From assembly GCA_020073705.1 (NCBI GenBank), contig JAIQES010000018.1, forward strand, positions 1 through 64,000: 64,000 nucleotides of DNA, in the 5' to 3' direction. The stretch comes from Terriglobia bacterium. Lineage in GTDB: Bacteria > Acidobacteriota > Terriglobia > Acidiferrales > UBA7541. Of the stretch, positions 35,423 to 44,248 are shown one piece after another. Each line of letters begins with the position of its first letter. The first letter of the stretch is position 1. The position numbers and the translations under genes were made by a program. The notes below the pieces were generated by a model. That model did not search any database, was not told the DNA's origin, and saw only the letters and a list, made by a program, of their open reading frames with translations.

Positions 35423-35878
35423 TCACGCGGGCCTCTGCTTCGCCCGCCAAATGCACCACGCCGCCAAACCGGCAGGCGCCACCGAGAACACGAGGAACAA
35501 GAATGTGGTCAGCAGCAAGTCTTTAAATCCGGGCGCGAAATCCCCGCCATGCCGAGTTGCGAGTACACGGATGTAGTACGCTGTTGGTGCAGCGAGCACG
35601 AGTTCGGAAATCAGATAGGTCTTCAGAAATCTTCCTCGGAAAAAGATCATCGCCCCCACGAGTACCAGCCAGGTGGCTGTAATCCATTCGACCGGATAGA
35701 TCACCTTGTTATCGAAGGCAAAATGATTGATGAGCAGGACGGGAATTCCAGCGCGAGGATCGAGAATGAACGGAGGACCGCCAGGCCAGCGGTAGATTCC
35801 GATTTGGTAGAGACACAGACCCAATAGGTATGCGCCCAGAAACCGCTGTCGTTTGGGTTCTGCTTTGCCCACGCCCAT
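35423..35878 (-). CDS. Hypothetical membrane protein, four helices
   Basis: 151 residues with about four hydrophobic stretches (FLGAYLLGLCLYQIGIY, VEWITATWLVLVGAMIFF, LISELVLAAPTAYYI, LLTTFLFLVFSVAPAGLAAW). I do not recognise the family. Composition and codon use look like a true gene. The ATG at 35878 has AAGG very close; a GTG two codons later is possible. Divergent from the biotin carboxylase gene by 99 bp. Confidence 0.6.
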   Translation of the reverse strand: MGVGKAEPKRQRFLGAYLLGLCLYQIGIYRWPGGPPFILDPRAGIPVLLINHFAFDNKVIYPVEWITATWLVLVGAMIFFRGRFLKTYLISELVLAAPTAYYIRVLATRHGGDFAPGFKDLLLTTFLFLVFSVAPAGLAAWCIWRAKQRPA

Positions 35879-35977
35879 CCTTGGATTATTGCCTGCCGCA
35901 TCTTGCCGTGTCCATGTTCATTGCAAATTCGACGGCAGAACGCATGCTAGAATGCATTTCGAGCCCTGTGGCGCGGC

Positions 35978-37501
35978 ATGTTCAAGAAGATCCTCATTGC
36001 CAATCGCGGTGAAATCGCGGTCCGGATTGCAAGAGCCTGCCGCGAGATGGGCATTGTGTCCGCCGCCGTGTATAGCGACGCCGACCGCGCCGCGCTGCAT
36101 GTCCGCCTGGCCGACGAAGCGCACGCGATTGGCCCCGCGCCCTCGCGCGAGAGCTATCTCCGCATCGACAAGCTGATGGACATCGCGCGCCGCGCCGGCT
36201 GCGACGCGATGCATCCCGGCTACGGTTTCCTCGCGGAGAATCCCGAGCTGGCGCGGGCCTGCGCCGCGAACCACATCACATATATCGGCCCTTCACCCGA
36301 AGCGATGGAGCGTCTGGGATCGAAAACCGCCGCGCGGCAGCTCGCCGCGCGCGCCGGGGTGCCGATGGTTCCCGGCGTCCAGGACCCGGTCGAGCACCTC
36401 CAAGACGCCGGTCGCATCGCGCGGGAACTCGGCTTCCCCGTGCTGCTCAAAGCTGTCGCAGGGGGCGGCGGAAAAGGCATGCGCCTGGTCACGGCAGCAG
36501 CGGAAATGCCTGCCGCGTGGCGCGACGCCTCTTCGGAAGCGCTCAACGCGTTCGGCGATGCCCGCGTCTATCTCGAACGGTATCTAGAGCGGCCACGCCA
36601 TATCGAGATCCAGATATTCGGCGATACACACGGTCACATCGTGTACCTCGGCGAGCGCGAATGCTCGGTCCAGCGCCGCCACCAGAAGGTCATCGAGGAA
36701 TCTCCATCCCCTGTCGTGACGCCCGAACTGCGCCGCGCCATGGGGGAAGCCGCCGTGAAACTGGCGCGCGAAGCGGGCTACACGAACGCCGGGACGGCCG
36801 AGTTTCTGGTGGATACTGCGCGCAATTTCTATTTTCTCGAAGCGAATACGCGCCTTCAGGTGGAGCATCCTGTCACCGAAATGGTCACCGGCTTCGATCT
36901 GGTAACGCTGCAGATTCGGGTTTCCGCGGGCGAGGCGCTCCCCTTCGTGCAGGGCGACGTCGCGGTTTCCGGCCACGCCATCGAATGCCGCCTGTACGCG
37001 GAAGATCCCGAAAATAATTTCTTCCCGTCGCCGGGAACAATTCTTTCGCTGCATACACCGTCAGGTCCGGGCATACGTCTGGACGATGGCGTCTACGAGG
37101 GTTTCAAGGTTCCGACCGAGTACGATCCTCTGCTCGGAAAACTCATCGCGTGGGGACGCGACCGCGCCGAGGCCATCGCGCGCCTGGAACGCGCACTCGG
37201 AGAATACGCTGTCACAGGCATCAAGACCAACGCAGCGCTTTTCCGCAGCATCCTGCGCGATCCGGAATTCATACGCGGGGAAATATCCACGCGCTGGCTT
37301 GACGAGCGGCTTCCGCATCTCCGCGCAAGCAGTAAGAACGCAGCCGGGCGGGATCCAGGCGCCGAAGATGCAGCCCTTCTTGCCGCTCTGCTTCATCACC
37401 TCGGCACGAATGGCGCATCACGCGCGCGTGCGGGTTCCGTTGAGCCGGAATCTCGATGGAAACGCGAAGCGCGCCGCGAGCAGGTGGACCGCAGCCAGTG
37501 A
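35978..37501 (+). CDS. Biotin carboxylase subunit of an acyl-CoA carboxylase
   Basis: 507 residues: the ~450-residue AccC fold plus a ~55-residue C-terminal tail. FKKILIANRGEIAVRIARACREMG opens the biotin-carboxylase N-domain; the ATP-grasp part has KAVAGGGGKGMRLV, and NTRLQVEHPVTEMVTGFDLV carries the catalytic E-x-x-R-x-E region. It carboxylates biotin with ATP and bicarbonate. The carrier protein follows 7 bp later; no carboxyltransferase is in the window, so acetyl-, propionyl- or methylcrotonyl-CoA use is open. Layout (tail plus separate carrier) fits an MccA/PccA-like subunit split in two. Confidence 0.92.
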   Translation: MFKKILIANRGEIAVRIARACREMGIVSAAVYSDADRAALHVRLADEAHAIGPAPSRESYLRIDKLMDIARRAGCDAMHPGYGFLAENPELARACAANHITYIGPSPEAMERLGSKTAARQLAARAGVPMVPGVQDPVEHLQDAGRIARELGFPVLLKAVAGGGGKGMRLVTAAAEMPAAWRDASSEALNAFGDARVYLERYLERPRHIEIQIFGDTHGHIVYLGERECSVQRRHQKVIEESPSPVVTPELRRAMGEAAVKLAREAGYTNAGTAEFLVDTARNFYFLEANTRLQVEHPVTEMVTGFDLVTLQIRVSAGEALPFVQGDVAVSGHAIECRLYAEDPENNFFPSPGTILSLHTPSGPGIRLDDGVYEGFKVPTEYDPLLGKLIAWGRDRAEAIARLERALGEYAVTGIKTNAALFRSILRDPEFIRGEISTRWLDERLPHLRASSKNAAGRDPGAEDAALLAALLHHLGTNGASRARAGSVEPESRWKREARREQVDRSQ

Positions 37502-37508
37502 CGGTGCA

Positions 37509-38015
37509 GTGAAATATGACGTTCTCATTGACGGCGCACGGCGCAGCGTCGAGCTTACTCGGCCGGCTGATGAACCTTCGCGGCTCACCACCATGATCGA
37601 CGGCCGGAGGGTCGAAGCCGACGCGGTTCAGATCTCACCGGGAGTGTATTCCATTCTTCTCGATGGGCGATCGTTCGAAGTTCATGTCGAAGCGGCGACT
37701 GACCATCTGCTGTTGCACACGGCCGGCCACGAGTTCCGCGTGGAAATCGTGGACCCGCGTTTCTGGCGGCGAGGGCGCGGCGGAAGAATCGGCCTCGAAG
37801 GCCGGCAGCAGGTCTCTGCGCCAATGGCCGGGAAAGTCGTGCGCGTACTGGTTGCGCCGGGCCAGCACGTTGAAGCGGGTCAGGGTCTGTTCGTCGTGGA
37901 AGCAATGAAAATGCAGAACGAAATCGGATCGCCCAAGACCGGGACGGTCGAACGGCTGCTCGCCGAGGAAGGCCAGCCTGTCGAAGCCGGTGAAGTTCTT
38001 GCGGTTGTTGCATAG
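37509..38015 (+). CDS. Biotin carboxyl carrier protein
   Basis: 168 residues from GTG 37509, seven bases after the carboxylase stop. The C-terminal biotinyl domain (about 95-168) has APMAGKVVRVLVAPGQ and VVEAMKMQNEI with the biotin-accepting lysine in E-A-M-K-M. The N-terminal part resembles the BT-like domain found between carboxylase and biotinyl domains of acyl-CoA carboxylase alpha chains, so this looks like a fused alpha subunit that has split. It shuttles CO2 from the carboxylase to a carboxyltransferase not present here. Confidence 0.9.
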   Translation: MKYDVLIDGARRSVELTRPADEPSRLTTMIDGRRVEADAVQISPGVYSILLDGRSFEVHVEAATDHLLLHTAGHEFRVEIVDPRFWRRGRGGRIGLEGRQQVSAPMAGKVVRVLVAPGQHVEAGQGLFVVEAMKMQNEIGSPKTGTVERLLAEEGQPVEAGEVLAVVA

Positions 38016-38041
38016 TCGAGAAAGATATAGGAATACTTGGA

Positions 38042-38902
38042 GTGACGCCGACCCACCGCAATCGTCGTGACCACTATATACCGCAGGGCTATCTGCGCGG
38101 TTTTATTGGTCCAGGCAATGAGCTGGCTCAGAAACCGCTATGGGTATTTGATATTCCTCAACAAGCGTGGTCACAGAAGAGCACAAGGGAGTTTGCGTAC
38201 AGATACGGCCTTTACGATTATTCCGAGGAAAGCCCTTCAGATACTATTGCTGCGGATGTATCTTTCGCCGGATTGGAGCAACATTTCCCCCAAGTCCGGG
38301 ATGAAATATCATCAGATGGGTTCATAAACTGGGCAATTCACAAGAATTTTCTATTCCGGTTTATGGACATGATGCGCGTCAGGTCCTTGCTCGCACTTGA
38401 CCAAATGCGCCAGATAGCTGGTGCCAAACGAATACTCGAAATAGAGAAGGTTCTCGAACCTTCTCCAGACTCTTCAAACCGGCACCGCAAACCTGATACG
38501 GTCAAATACAAAGAGAGAATCTTCAAGGACGAAAGTGAAAAGCAGCGGCTACTGAAGAATTTAACCCTCACTGAGATGAGACGTGCCCTTGAAAGGCCAG
38601 CACCTTGGTTGTCGTCCCTTAGCTGGGCACTCCGGTACACTACCGACAGCAGTCAACCTTTCGTTTGCTCTGAGCACCCTTTGCTCGTGTACGGAAATGA
38701 AACCGCGGTTTCATCAGCACTAGCAAGCCCGGACACTCTCATATTCTTTCCGGTCTCTTGGAGAGCCTGCCTAGTAGGCTGTCTCGCCCGATTCGAAAAG
38801 GAAACCTGTGAATTTCATCCCGAAGAGGTCGAACGTGTAAGGACAATTTATCGTGAGAGCGCGACGCTGTTCATCGCCTCGCCGTGCAAAACTGTATTTT
38901 GA
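38042..38902 (+). CDS. DUF4238 domain protein
   Basis: 286 residues from GTG 38042. RRDHYIPQGYLRGFIGPGN at residues 8-26 is the DUF4238 start (H-Y-I-P-Q-x-Y-L-x-x-F), and SEHPLLVYGNE the late conserved block. Function unknown; scattered in accessory DNA. It is clearly AT-richer than the carboxylase genes before it and the isomerase gene after it, which suggests later arrival. It ends 24 bp from the convergent isomerase stop. Confidence 0.8.
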   Translation: MTPTHRNRRDHYIPQGYLRGFIGPGNELAQKPLWVFDIPQQAWSQKSTREFAYRYGLYDYSEESPSDTIAADVSFAGLEQHFPQVRDEISSDGFINWAIHKNFLFRFMDMMRVRSLLALDQMRQIAGAKRILEIEKVLEPSPDSSNRHRKPDTVKYKERIFKDESEKQRLLKNLTLTEMRRALERPAPWLSSLSWALRYTTDSSQPFVCSEHPLLVYGNETAVSSALASPDTLIFFPVSWRACLVGCLARFEKETCEFHPEEVERVRTIYRESATLFIASPCKTVF

Positions 38903-38926
38903 TCAATGGCGTTAGGGTCTAGGAGG

Positions 38927-40015
38927 CTACTTCGCGGGCGGAGAGGGGAGAGACCCTGCCGGCTTCTGCGTCACGACTACCGGGAGCTTACCGGCTGATT
39001 CCACCACCTGCTGTGCGAGGTTGTTGGTGGTTTTCGCTTCGCTTCGCACAATGGCAAGATAAGCTGCGCGCAGCAACTGCTCCTTGCGATTGCGGATATT
39101 GTCCCGGATCGACTGCTGCACGGAGGGATCAGATAGTTCCCGCTGTCCTGGCGCTTCTTTCGCCACAAGCTTCAAGATGCGGTAGGAATCGCGCAAGACA
39201 ATGACGCCGCTGGTCTGGCCGGACTTCAAGGCCAGCACAGCCTTCTTTAGGGCAGGGTCGCTCTGCGACAGCGAAGATTCCGGGACGTAGCCCAGATCGC
39301 CTCCCGAAGCAGATGATGCCGGATCTTCCGAGTAATCCATTGCGATTTGTGCGAAGTCCGCGCCGGCACTGAGTTGCTGCGCGAGCGCCGCGATTTTGCG
39401 CTTTGCCTCGATATCGGTGGTCGCGTCGTCGTTCTTCCGGTTGCGTAATTGTGGATCCTTGCGCGGCGTCACGACGATCTGCGCAAGCCGGTACTGCGGC
39501 TCCGCGACGTTGAATTGCGCGCGGTTCTGATTGTAGAAATCCTGGACGTCCTGATCGGTGACCGTAATCTTTGCGACTACTTCGCGGTTGATCACCTTCT
39601 GAATCGAAATCTGTCGCCGGATATCGCTCCTCAAATCGTCGACCGTGTAGCCGCGCGCTTTCAATTGGCGCTGGAACTCATCCTCGGTGTAGGGGCTCTT
39701 GAATTCGGTAAACTTGTCCTCGACTTCGCCGTCGGCGGCCTCCAGGCCCAGTTTTTTTGCGCGTTGCAGCAGGATCTGATTGTTGACCAGCTCATCCAGG
39801 ATGTTCAGCATCAGCGAAAGCGCTTCGTCCTGGGAAGGTTCCGGCGCGGCGGGGTTCAATTGTGTGCGGTAGTACTTGTCCACCTCCGCGCGCGTGATGT
39901 TCTTGCCGTTCACCACAGCCCACACACCTTCCGCGGGTTGCGATTGCTTCTGGCATCCCGCCGCCATCGTCAAGATCGCGGCGAGCAGCAATGCTCCTTG
40001 CGCACGCTTCCTCAC
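38927..40015 (-). CDS. SurA-like peptidyl-prolyl isomerase lipoprotein
   Basis: 362 residues from GTG 40015 with AGGAG upstream. LLLAAILTMAAGCQKQ is a lipoprotein signal (Cys about 21). A SurA_N-like helical part (about 30-160) precedes a PpiC parvulin domain (YRLAQIVVTPRK ... DYSEDPASSASGGDLGYVPESSL ... GQTSGVIVLRDSYRILKLV). It should chaperone outer-membrane or periplasmic proteins. Downstream of rpmB on the same strand by 38 bp, though joint transcription would be functionally unrelated. Confidence 0.9.
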   Translation of the reverse strand: MRKRAQGALLLAAILTMAAGCQKQSQPAEGVWAVVNGKNITRAEVDKYYRTQLNPAAPEPSQDEALSLMLNILDELVNNQILLQRAKKLGLEAADGEVEDKFTEFKSPYTEDEFQRQLKARGYTVDDLRSDIRRQISIQKVINREVVAKITVTDQDVQDFYNQNRAQFNVAEPQYRLAQIVVTPRKDPQLRNRKNDDATTDIEAKRKIAALAQQLSAGADFAQIAMDYSEDPASSASGGDLGYVPESSLSQSDPALKKAVLALKSGQTSGVIVLRDSYRILKLVAKEAPGQRELSDPSVQQSIRDNIRNRKEQLLRAAYLAIVRSEAKTTNNLAQQVVESAGKLPVVVTQKPAGSLPSPPAK

Positions 40016-40053
40016 GCAGTCTCCTCTTGTGTACCCATGCAGAAAGATCCCAG

Positions 40054-40245
40054 CTAGGCTGCCTTCTTGACGCGGCCCGACCGGATGCAGGATGTGCAGA
40101 CACGAACATGCTTGCGTACTCCGTCAATCACCGCGCGGACACGCTGCAGGTTCGGGTTCCAGCGGCGGCGGCGCGTGTTATTCGCGTGGCTGATTACGTT
40201 GCCGAAGTGCGGCCCTTTGCCGCAAATTTTGCATTTCTGCGCCAT
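40054..40245 (-). CDS. rpmB: Ribosomal protein bL28, zinc-binding form
   Basis: 63 residues. AQKCKICGKGPHFGNVISHANN and KHVRVCTSCIRSGRV give the C-x2-C...C-x2-C zinc ribbon of the C+ form of bL28. GAGGAG precedes the ATG. Located alone rather than with rpmG. Confidence 0.96.
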   Translation of the reverse strand: MAQKCKICGKGPHFGNVISHANNTRRRRWNPNLQRVRAVIDGVRKHVRVCTSCIRSGRVKKAA

Positions 40246-40596
40246 GACGACTCCTCATCAAATCTTCTAAAGTTGCACAAGTATCAAACTTTAGCAGAGT
40301 TTTCCTGCTTCCGCACTCTATTTGTCTGTGTGGGTAATGGGCTACTTTCGAATTGAAAATCACCCTTCGAACATATTACCTGCGCCGGCGAAGCAGTTCG
40401 AATGATGTGGAAGGGCGCACTGGTGCAGCAGTTCAATGCCATTGAGTCGCTTGCTTCAGACAAGAGGCACTGGCCAATTTTGATCAGCTGGGCGCGGGAA
40501 ATCTGGTGTGTGAATTTCTGCGAACACGAACTAAATCGTGACTCACTTGTGTTTTGCCTAGAGTGCCGCGATCAGTTCTCTTATGCTCGGAAATTA
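40246..40596. other. 351-bp gap, nothing recognisable
   Basis: Between the rpmB start and the end of the HAD-ATPase gene. A plus-strand frame crosses into that gene, but it is a shadow: the minus-strand protein keeps family resemblance to its end. The rpmB promoter must lie here; no consensus is clear. Confidence 0.4.
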
Positions 40597-42414
40597 TCAC
40601 GGTTGCTTATCGCCAAGGTCGCGCTTCGAACTTGGCCCATGCTGAAGGACGGGGGGAACGGAGGGGATTTGAGAGTCACGGACCTGTCCGGGGGAAAATT
40701 CATAACGTTCCTGAATTGGTTTCGCCAACGAATCGGCGAGATTGTGGATGTGACCGAGCCGATAACGCTGTTCCACTTTTCGAATATCCGATGCGAGGAA
40801 ATGATCGCGGAATACATCCGCAATCCAACGCGAGAAATCTCCCCGATGGGCATGTCCTTCAATCACTTTGGAAGGGACATCTGCCAATAACGAGACGAAC
40901 TCCTTCAACGTCCGGGCAGGAGGGCTAACTGTCTTGCCATTTTCCGTGAACGCGAATCCCTGCTCCTTGAGCAACTGCACGTCGAGGTACTTGGCCTTGT
41001 GACGGACATGGGATGTTAATCGGGGGAACAGTTCAAATTTCAGTGGCTTTCCTCCCGCTTCTTGAATCCCAGGCAGAAGGATAGCTTGGCTTATGTCCAA
41101 CGACGCGAAAATGGCCTTCCATTCAGAACCGATTATTTTTGTGCCGGCCATTTCCAGCAATGTTTGGATTTCGTGCGGCTCGGTCGTGCGCTTGACGATG
41201 ACCCCTTCGATAGCCTCGCGAAGAGTCGGATGCAGGTCGGACATGCGGTACGTGACAAGTGTGTAGGCGCCCAAAGTCAGGTCCAGCAATTCATGGACGT
41301 TCGGTTCATGCAGGAAGTAGTGCGCTTCGTCTATAACGATGCGATGCGGAAAGCCCGTAGTTCGCCTGATCGCAGCCAACATCGGCAGGAGAGATTTCAG
41401 GTAACTCAGTTTCTCGTGATATGGCGAATGGGACAAATCGACAACTACGCTCAGATCGGGGTGCCTGAGCACGCGAGCCAAGTCGGGCAGTTCTGGCGGC
41501 GGGTCGTCGCCTCCAAACACAACCACGCCGGGTAGCGATTCCAGAGTGCGATAATCGCCCTCAGGATCGATCACGCAGACGGAGTAACCTTGAAGAATAA
41601 GTTGTTCGCAAGCAAGCCCAGTCACCCAGGACTTGCCGGATCGCGGATCTCCCGCAACCAGTGCGTTGCGGCCGCGGATGGCCAGCGCTAGAACGTGGCC
41701 ATCTTCTGCTGTACCAAGCAACAAGCGGTGCTGACCAATCCGTTCAGGAGGTAATCTCACTTTCTCCATCGCTTGCCGGATGTAAGTGGCGACCGCAGCC
41801 GGGCCGTCTCCTCGCAGGACTTCGTCCGCAACGTTTTGGAGGGCTTGACTTCCCCAACTTACTGCTACGCCAATCTCACACTCGGCAAGAAGATCATAGT
41901 CGTTTTCAGCGTCTCCAATTGCAATTGCATTGTGAACCGAAAGACGCAGAGTTGTAAGCATTTCGCGCAGGCCGACGCCCTTGCTGACACCCTGGGGGAG
42001 CACCATCAGGCGGCCAAGGTTGAACAACAATACGAGAGGCAATTCCTGCTCCCTGATTACGGTTAGAACCTGTGGAGCTGCTGCCGCATCGAGTTCCACG
42101 ACGCACTGGCCCGCCTTGAATTCAAGACCGCGCCGTCTAAGTTCATGGAGAAATGTCAGAGAAGGTAAATTTGCAAGCGGTCTTAAATGACCGCTCGGAT
42201 ACGCGAGGACAGCGCCATTTTCGGCGACCACCGCATCAACAAACTGGAGGTCTCCCGCAACTTGTTGCAGCTCAGATAAGATGCGGCCCGTCACGAGAAC
42301 GACAGCGATTCCCCGAGCGCGCGCTTCCGCGATGGCGGCCCTGACTTCAGAATCCAGGATGCCGTCGCGGGCGATGGTTCCATCGTAGTCAAGCGCCAGC
42401 ACGCCGAACTTCAT
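40597..42414 (-). CDS. HAD-IIB phosphatase fused to a HerA-like ATPase domain
   Basis: 605 residues. Residues 1-215 are a Cof-type HAD hydrolase: LDYDGT (8-13, nucleophile D9 and acid D11), VTGR, and GDAEND (167-172). From about 225 on comes a P-loop ATPase of the HerA/DUF87 kind: VAGDPRSGKS (Walker A, 253-262), VIDPEGDY, RIVIDEAHYFL (Walker B, 358-368), and a late ERYEF end. HerA-type motors pump DNA or protein; in this fusion the target is unknown. GGAGAGA precedes the ATG. It lies 210 bp downstream of the receiver gene on the same strand. Confidence 0.82.
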   Translation of the reverse strand: MKFGVLALDYDGTIARDGILDSEVRAAIAEARARGIAVVLVTGRILSELQQVAGDLQFVDAVVAENGAVLAYPSGHLRPLANLPSLTFLHELRRRGLEFKAGQCVVELDAAAAPQVLTVIREQELPLVLLFNLGRLMVLPQGVSKGVGLREMLTTLRLSVHNAIAIGDAENDYDLLAECEIGVAVSWGSQALQNVADEVLRGDGPAAVATYIRQAMEKVRLPPERIGQHRLLLGTAEDGHVLALAIRGRNALVAGDPRSGKSWVTGLACEQLILQGYSVCVIDPEGDYRTLESLPGVVVFGGDDPPPELPDLARVLRHPDLSVVVDLSHSPYHEKLSYLKSLLPMLAAIRRTTGFPHRIVIDEAHYFLHEPNVHELLDLTLGAYTLVTYRMSDLHPTLREAIEGVIVKRTTEPHEIQTLLEMAGTKIIGSEWKAIFASLDISQAILLPGIQEAGGKPLKFELFPRLTSHVRHKAKYLDVQLLKEQGFAFTENGKTVSPPARTLKEFVSLLADVPSKVIEGHAHRGDFSRWIADVFRDHFLASDIRKVEQRYRLGHIHNLADSLAKPIQERYEFSPGQVRDSQIPSVPPVLQHGPSSKRDLGDKQP

Positions 42415-42624
42415 GATCGTCTCTCCGTGCGGAGCCTAGTATTACGGAACCTGGCCCAATGCGAACCCCAATGCGAACATTGATCGCGGGCCACAATCTT
42501 CTTGTTGGATCAAGCAGAGTACCAGTCCAAGCAACAGATTCCTTGCAGGAACGGCCAATTTATTTTGAATGTCGAGAACCTGACTGGCTTCGTTTTACAG
42601 GTAGCCCGCTTCTTTGACGGCATT

Positions 42625-43029
42625 TCAAGCCACTGCATGAACTGGTTGCTGGGAGTGCAAAGTATCGGCAAGCGCCGACCAGAGGATTCGTTCTGCTTCG
42701 GCAGGCTTGGGTGGGCAGATGATGTAATCGAATGCGCCAACTCCAAGAGCCTTCAGGTAAGCGTCCCAGTCGGCCAAGTATGAAAGGACGATTACAGGGA
42801 TATTGGTGGTTGGTCTTCTCACCTCTTTCAAGACCGCATTGAAATCACCATCGGGCAAAGTATCGCTGCAGAGCACTACCCTGAAATCATTTTGAAGCAA
42901 TAGGATGCGGGCTTCTTCCATATTGGAGCAACAAATTGGACTTAGACCACACTTCAGGGCCGCCGCAACGACTTTCTGCCGATTCTCCCCTTTATCACAG
43001 ATGATTAACGCATGATCGGTATTCACCAT
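42625..43029 (-). CDS. Stand-alone receiver-like domain, degenerate
   Basis: 134 residues from ATG 43029 (GTG one codon on is possible). ALIICDKGENRQKVVAAALK, FRVVLCSDTLPDGDF, IPVIVLSYLADWDAYLKALG and AFDYIICPPK follow the receiver beta-alpha pattern. The usual phospho-acceptor Asp four residues before the Pro is Ser (S-D-T-L-P), and K-P is P-P-K-P. There is no output domain. It may be a phosphorylation-independent partner. Third gene of the STAS-CRP-receiver set, 46 bp after the CRP gene. Confidence 0.75.
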   Translation of the reverse strand: MVNTDHALIICDKGENRQKVVAAALKCGLSPICCSNMEEARILLLQNDFRVVLCSDTLPDGDFNAVLKEVRRPTTNIPVIVLSYLADWDAYLKALGVGAFDYIICPPKPAEAERILWSALADTLHSQQPVHAVA

Positions 43030-43075
43030 TCTCCCCCTGACCGGCAAGGTACGCCCCGATTTCGAACGGCTACTG

Positions 43076-43798
43076 CTATACATTTACATTGGCAAAATTC
43101 TCAAGAGCTGTCCGATTTGGGATCATGAGTGTCGAGCCTTGTATGGCAACCAGATGCCGGATTTTGAAATCACTCAACGTGCGCGTAACCGTCTCACGAG
43201 TTGTGCCAATGAATTCCGCGATTTCCTCGTGGGTCAGGGGCAATTTGATCCGTGTCCCCTCCTTCGTTTGCTGTATTCCGGCGGACCAAGTCAGCAGGAG
43301 CCTGGCGACTTTCTCCTGCGCGGAGGCGGAAAGACCAACCGTTCGCAGTTGTTCGCAGGCGCCTTGGTACTGCGAACTCATCTGTCTTACCACGCTTCCA
43401 AAGGCTTCGGGATGCTTCGCAATAAAGCGCAGGAAGTCCTGCCGGCGGACAAAAGCAACCTGGCAGGGGTGGAGTGTCTCGGCGGTCACTTCGTAGGGGC
43501 TTCCTGACAGGGCAGCCATCAGGCCCAGGATCTCGCCGGCCTTGGCAACTCTCATAATGAGCGTTTTTCCTTCGCTCGAACTGATCCAGAGCTTCACTTC
43601 GCCTTCGCACAGGACAAAAATTCCACGCGCGTCCTGCCTTTCAAGGAAAAGGAGTGCGCCCTTTGGATAGGTTGAGGTGGACTTGATCGCGTCAAAATCC
43701 TTCAATATGGCTGCTGGCAACTGACAAAAAGGCCCGTTCCCTTTAAGTTTGCAAGTCTTGCAGCCTTCATTCAATTCCAATCCGTACGGCCCTCTCAT
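43076..43798 (-). CDS. CRP/FNR family regulator with four-cysteine set (paralogue 2)
   Basis: 240 residues; GAGGAGG precedes the ATG. C13, C16, C25 (EGCKTCKLKGNGPFCQL) and C64 (GIFVLCEG) sit at the same positions as in the paralogue at 33072-33785. The cNMP-fold (about 30-150) has YPKGALLFLERQDARGIF and the winged helix LTHEEIAEFIGTTRETVTRT with a CRP-like R-E-T-V..R. It is the best local candidate to read the TGTGA-type arrays, perhaps through an Fe-S or thiol switch (inference). It follows the STAS gene by 10 bp, under a sigma-54-type promoter. Confidence 0.9.
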   Translation of the reverse strand: MRGPYGLELNEGCKTCKLKGNGPFCQLPAAILKDFDAIKSTSTYPKGALLFLERQDARGIFVLCEGEVKLWISSSEGKTLIMRVAKAGEILGLMAALSGSPYEVTAETLHPCQVAFVRRQDFLRFIAKHPEAFGSVVRQMSSQYQGACEQLRTVGLSASAQEKVARLLLTWSAGIQQTKEGTRIKLPLTHEEIAEFIGTTRETVTRTLSDFKIRHLVAIQGSTLMIPNRTALENFANVNV

Positions 43799-43808
43799 CG
43801 TATCCTCC

Positions 43809-44102
43809 TCATTCCCCGCTCGTTCGAATCGGCTGCTTTGCTTCCTCGGCGTAATGCTTAATCATCGGGGTATCGGCCAGAAACTCAGCGCCTGTCTTAT
43901 CGTGGATCTCGGCGAGCAGACGCCTTCCCGTTGTGTCGACGAAAGTCACACCGCGAAGATCAACCCAGAGTTTCCGTGACCCGAGAGTAGGAGCCAGATC
44001 CTGCCATGCTCGATCGAGCACACTAAGACTGGGTTCGGTAATCCTTCCCTCGATCTTTAGGGTCACGGCTTTGTTTTCTTCCTGTTGTATCGTGATTTTC
44101 AA
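43809..44102 (-). CDS. STAS-domain protein (anti-sigma antagonist-like)
   Basis: About 97 residues from TTG 44102 with AAGGA nine bases upstream; a start further up would fall inside the sigma-54 promoter. KAVTLKIEGRITEPSLSVLDRAW, SRKLWVDLRGVTFVDTTGRRLLAEI is the STAS fold; the T-T after VD marks the place where SpoIIAA-like proteins have the phosphorylated Ser. It may sense partner-kinase state. First gene of the set with the CRP-type regulator and receiver. Confidence 0.8.
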   Translation of the reverse strand: MKITIQQEENKAVTLKIEGRITEPSLSVLDRAWQDLAPTLGSRKLWVDLRGVTFVDTTGRRLLAEIHDKTGAEFLADTPMIKHYAEEAKQPIRTSGE

Positions 44103-44139
44103 TGCAATCCGTCCTTTCACTCCCCGACGATGTATTACC

Positions 44140-44156
44140 TGCAATGTGAGAGCCAA
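44140..44156 (-). promoter_or_regulatory. Sigma-54-type promoter of the STAS-CRP-receiver set
   Basis: On the minus strand TTGGCTCTCACATTGCA reads TGGC, seven bases, TTGCA, the consensus -24/-12 layout. Transcription would begin near 44130, about 28 bases before the TTG start of the STAS gene. The neighbouring gene upstream encodes a sigma-54 activator. Confidence 0.75.
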
Positions 44157-44248
44157 AGTTTTTCTTATTGATGGGAATAAGCTATCGCAAAAGGAGACAG
44201 TATCTTAGCGGGCTAGGTATAGCTTTTCCGGGCAAGAGGGGGAGAGAC

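Noticed and set aside
40402-40890. Plus-strand frame of 162 codons opposite the HAD-ATPase end
   Set aside because: The minus-strand protein keeps sensible sequence to its C-terminus, and the plus frame resembles no family.
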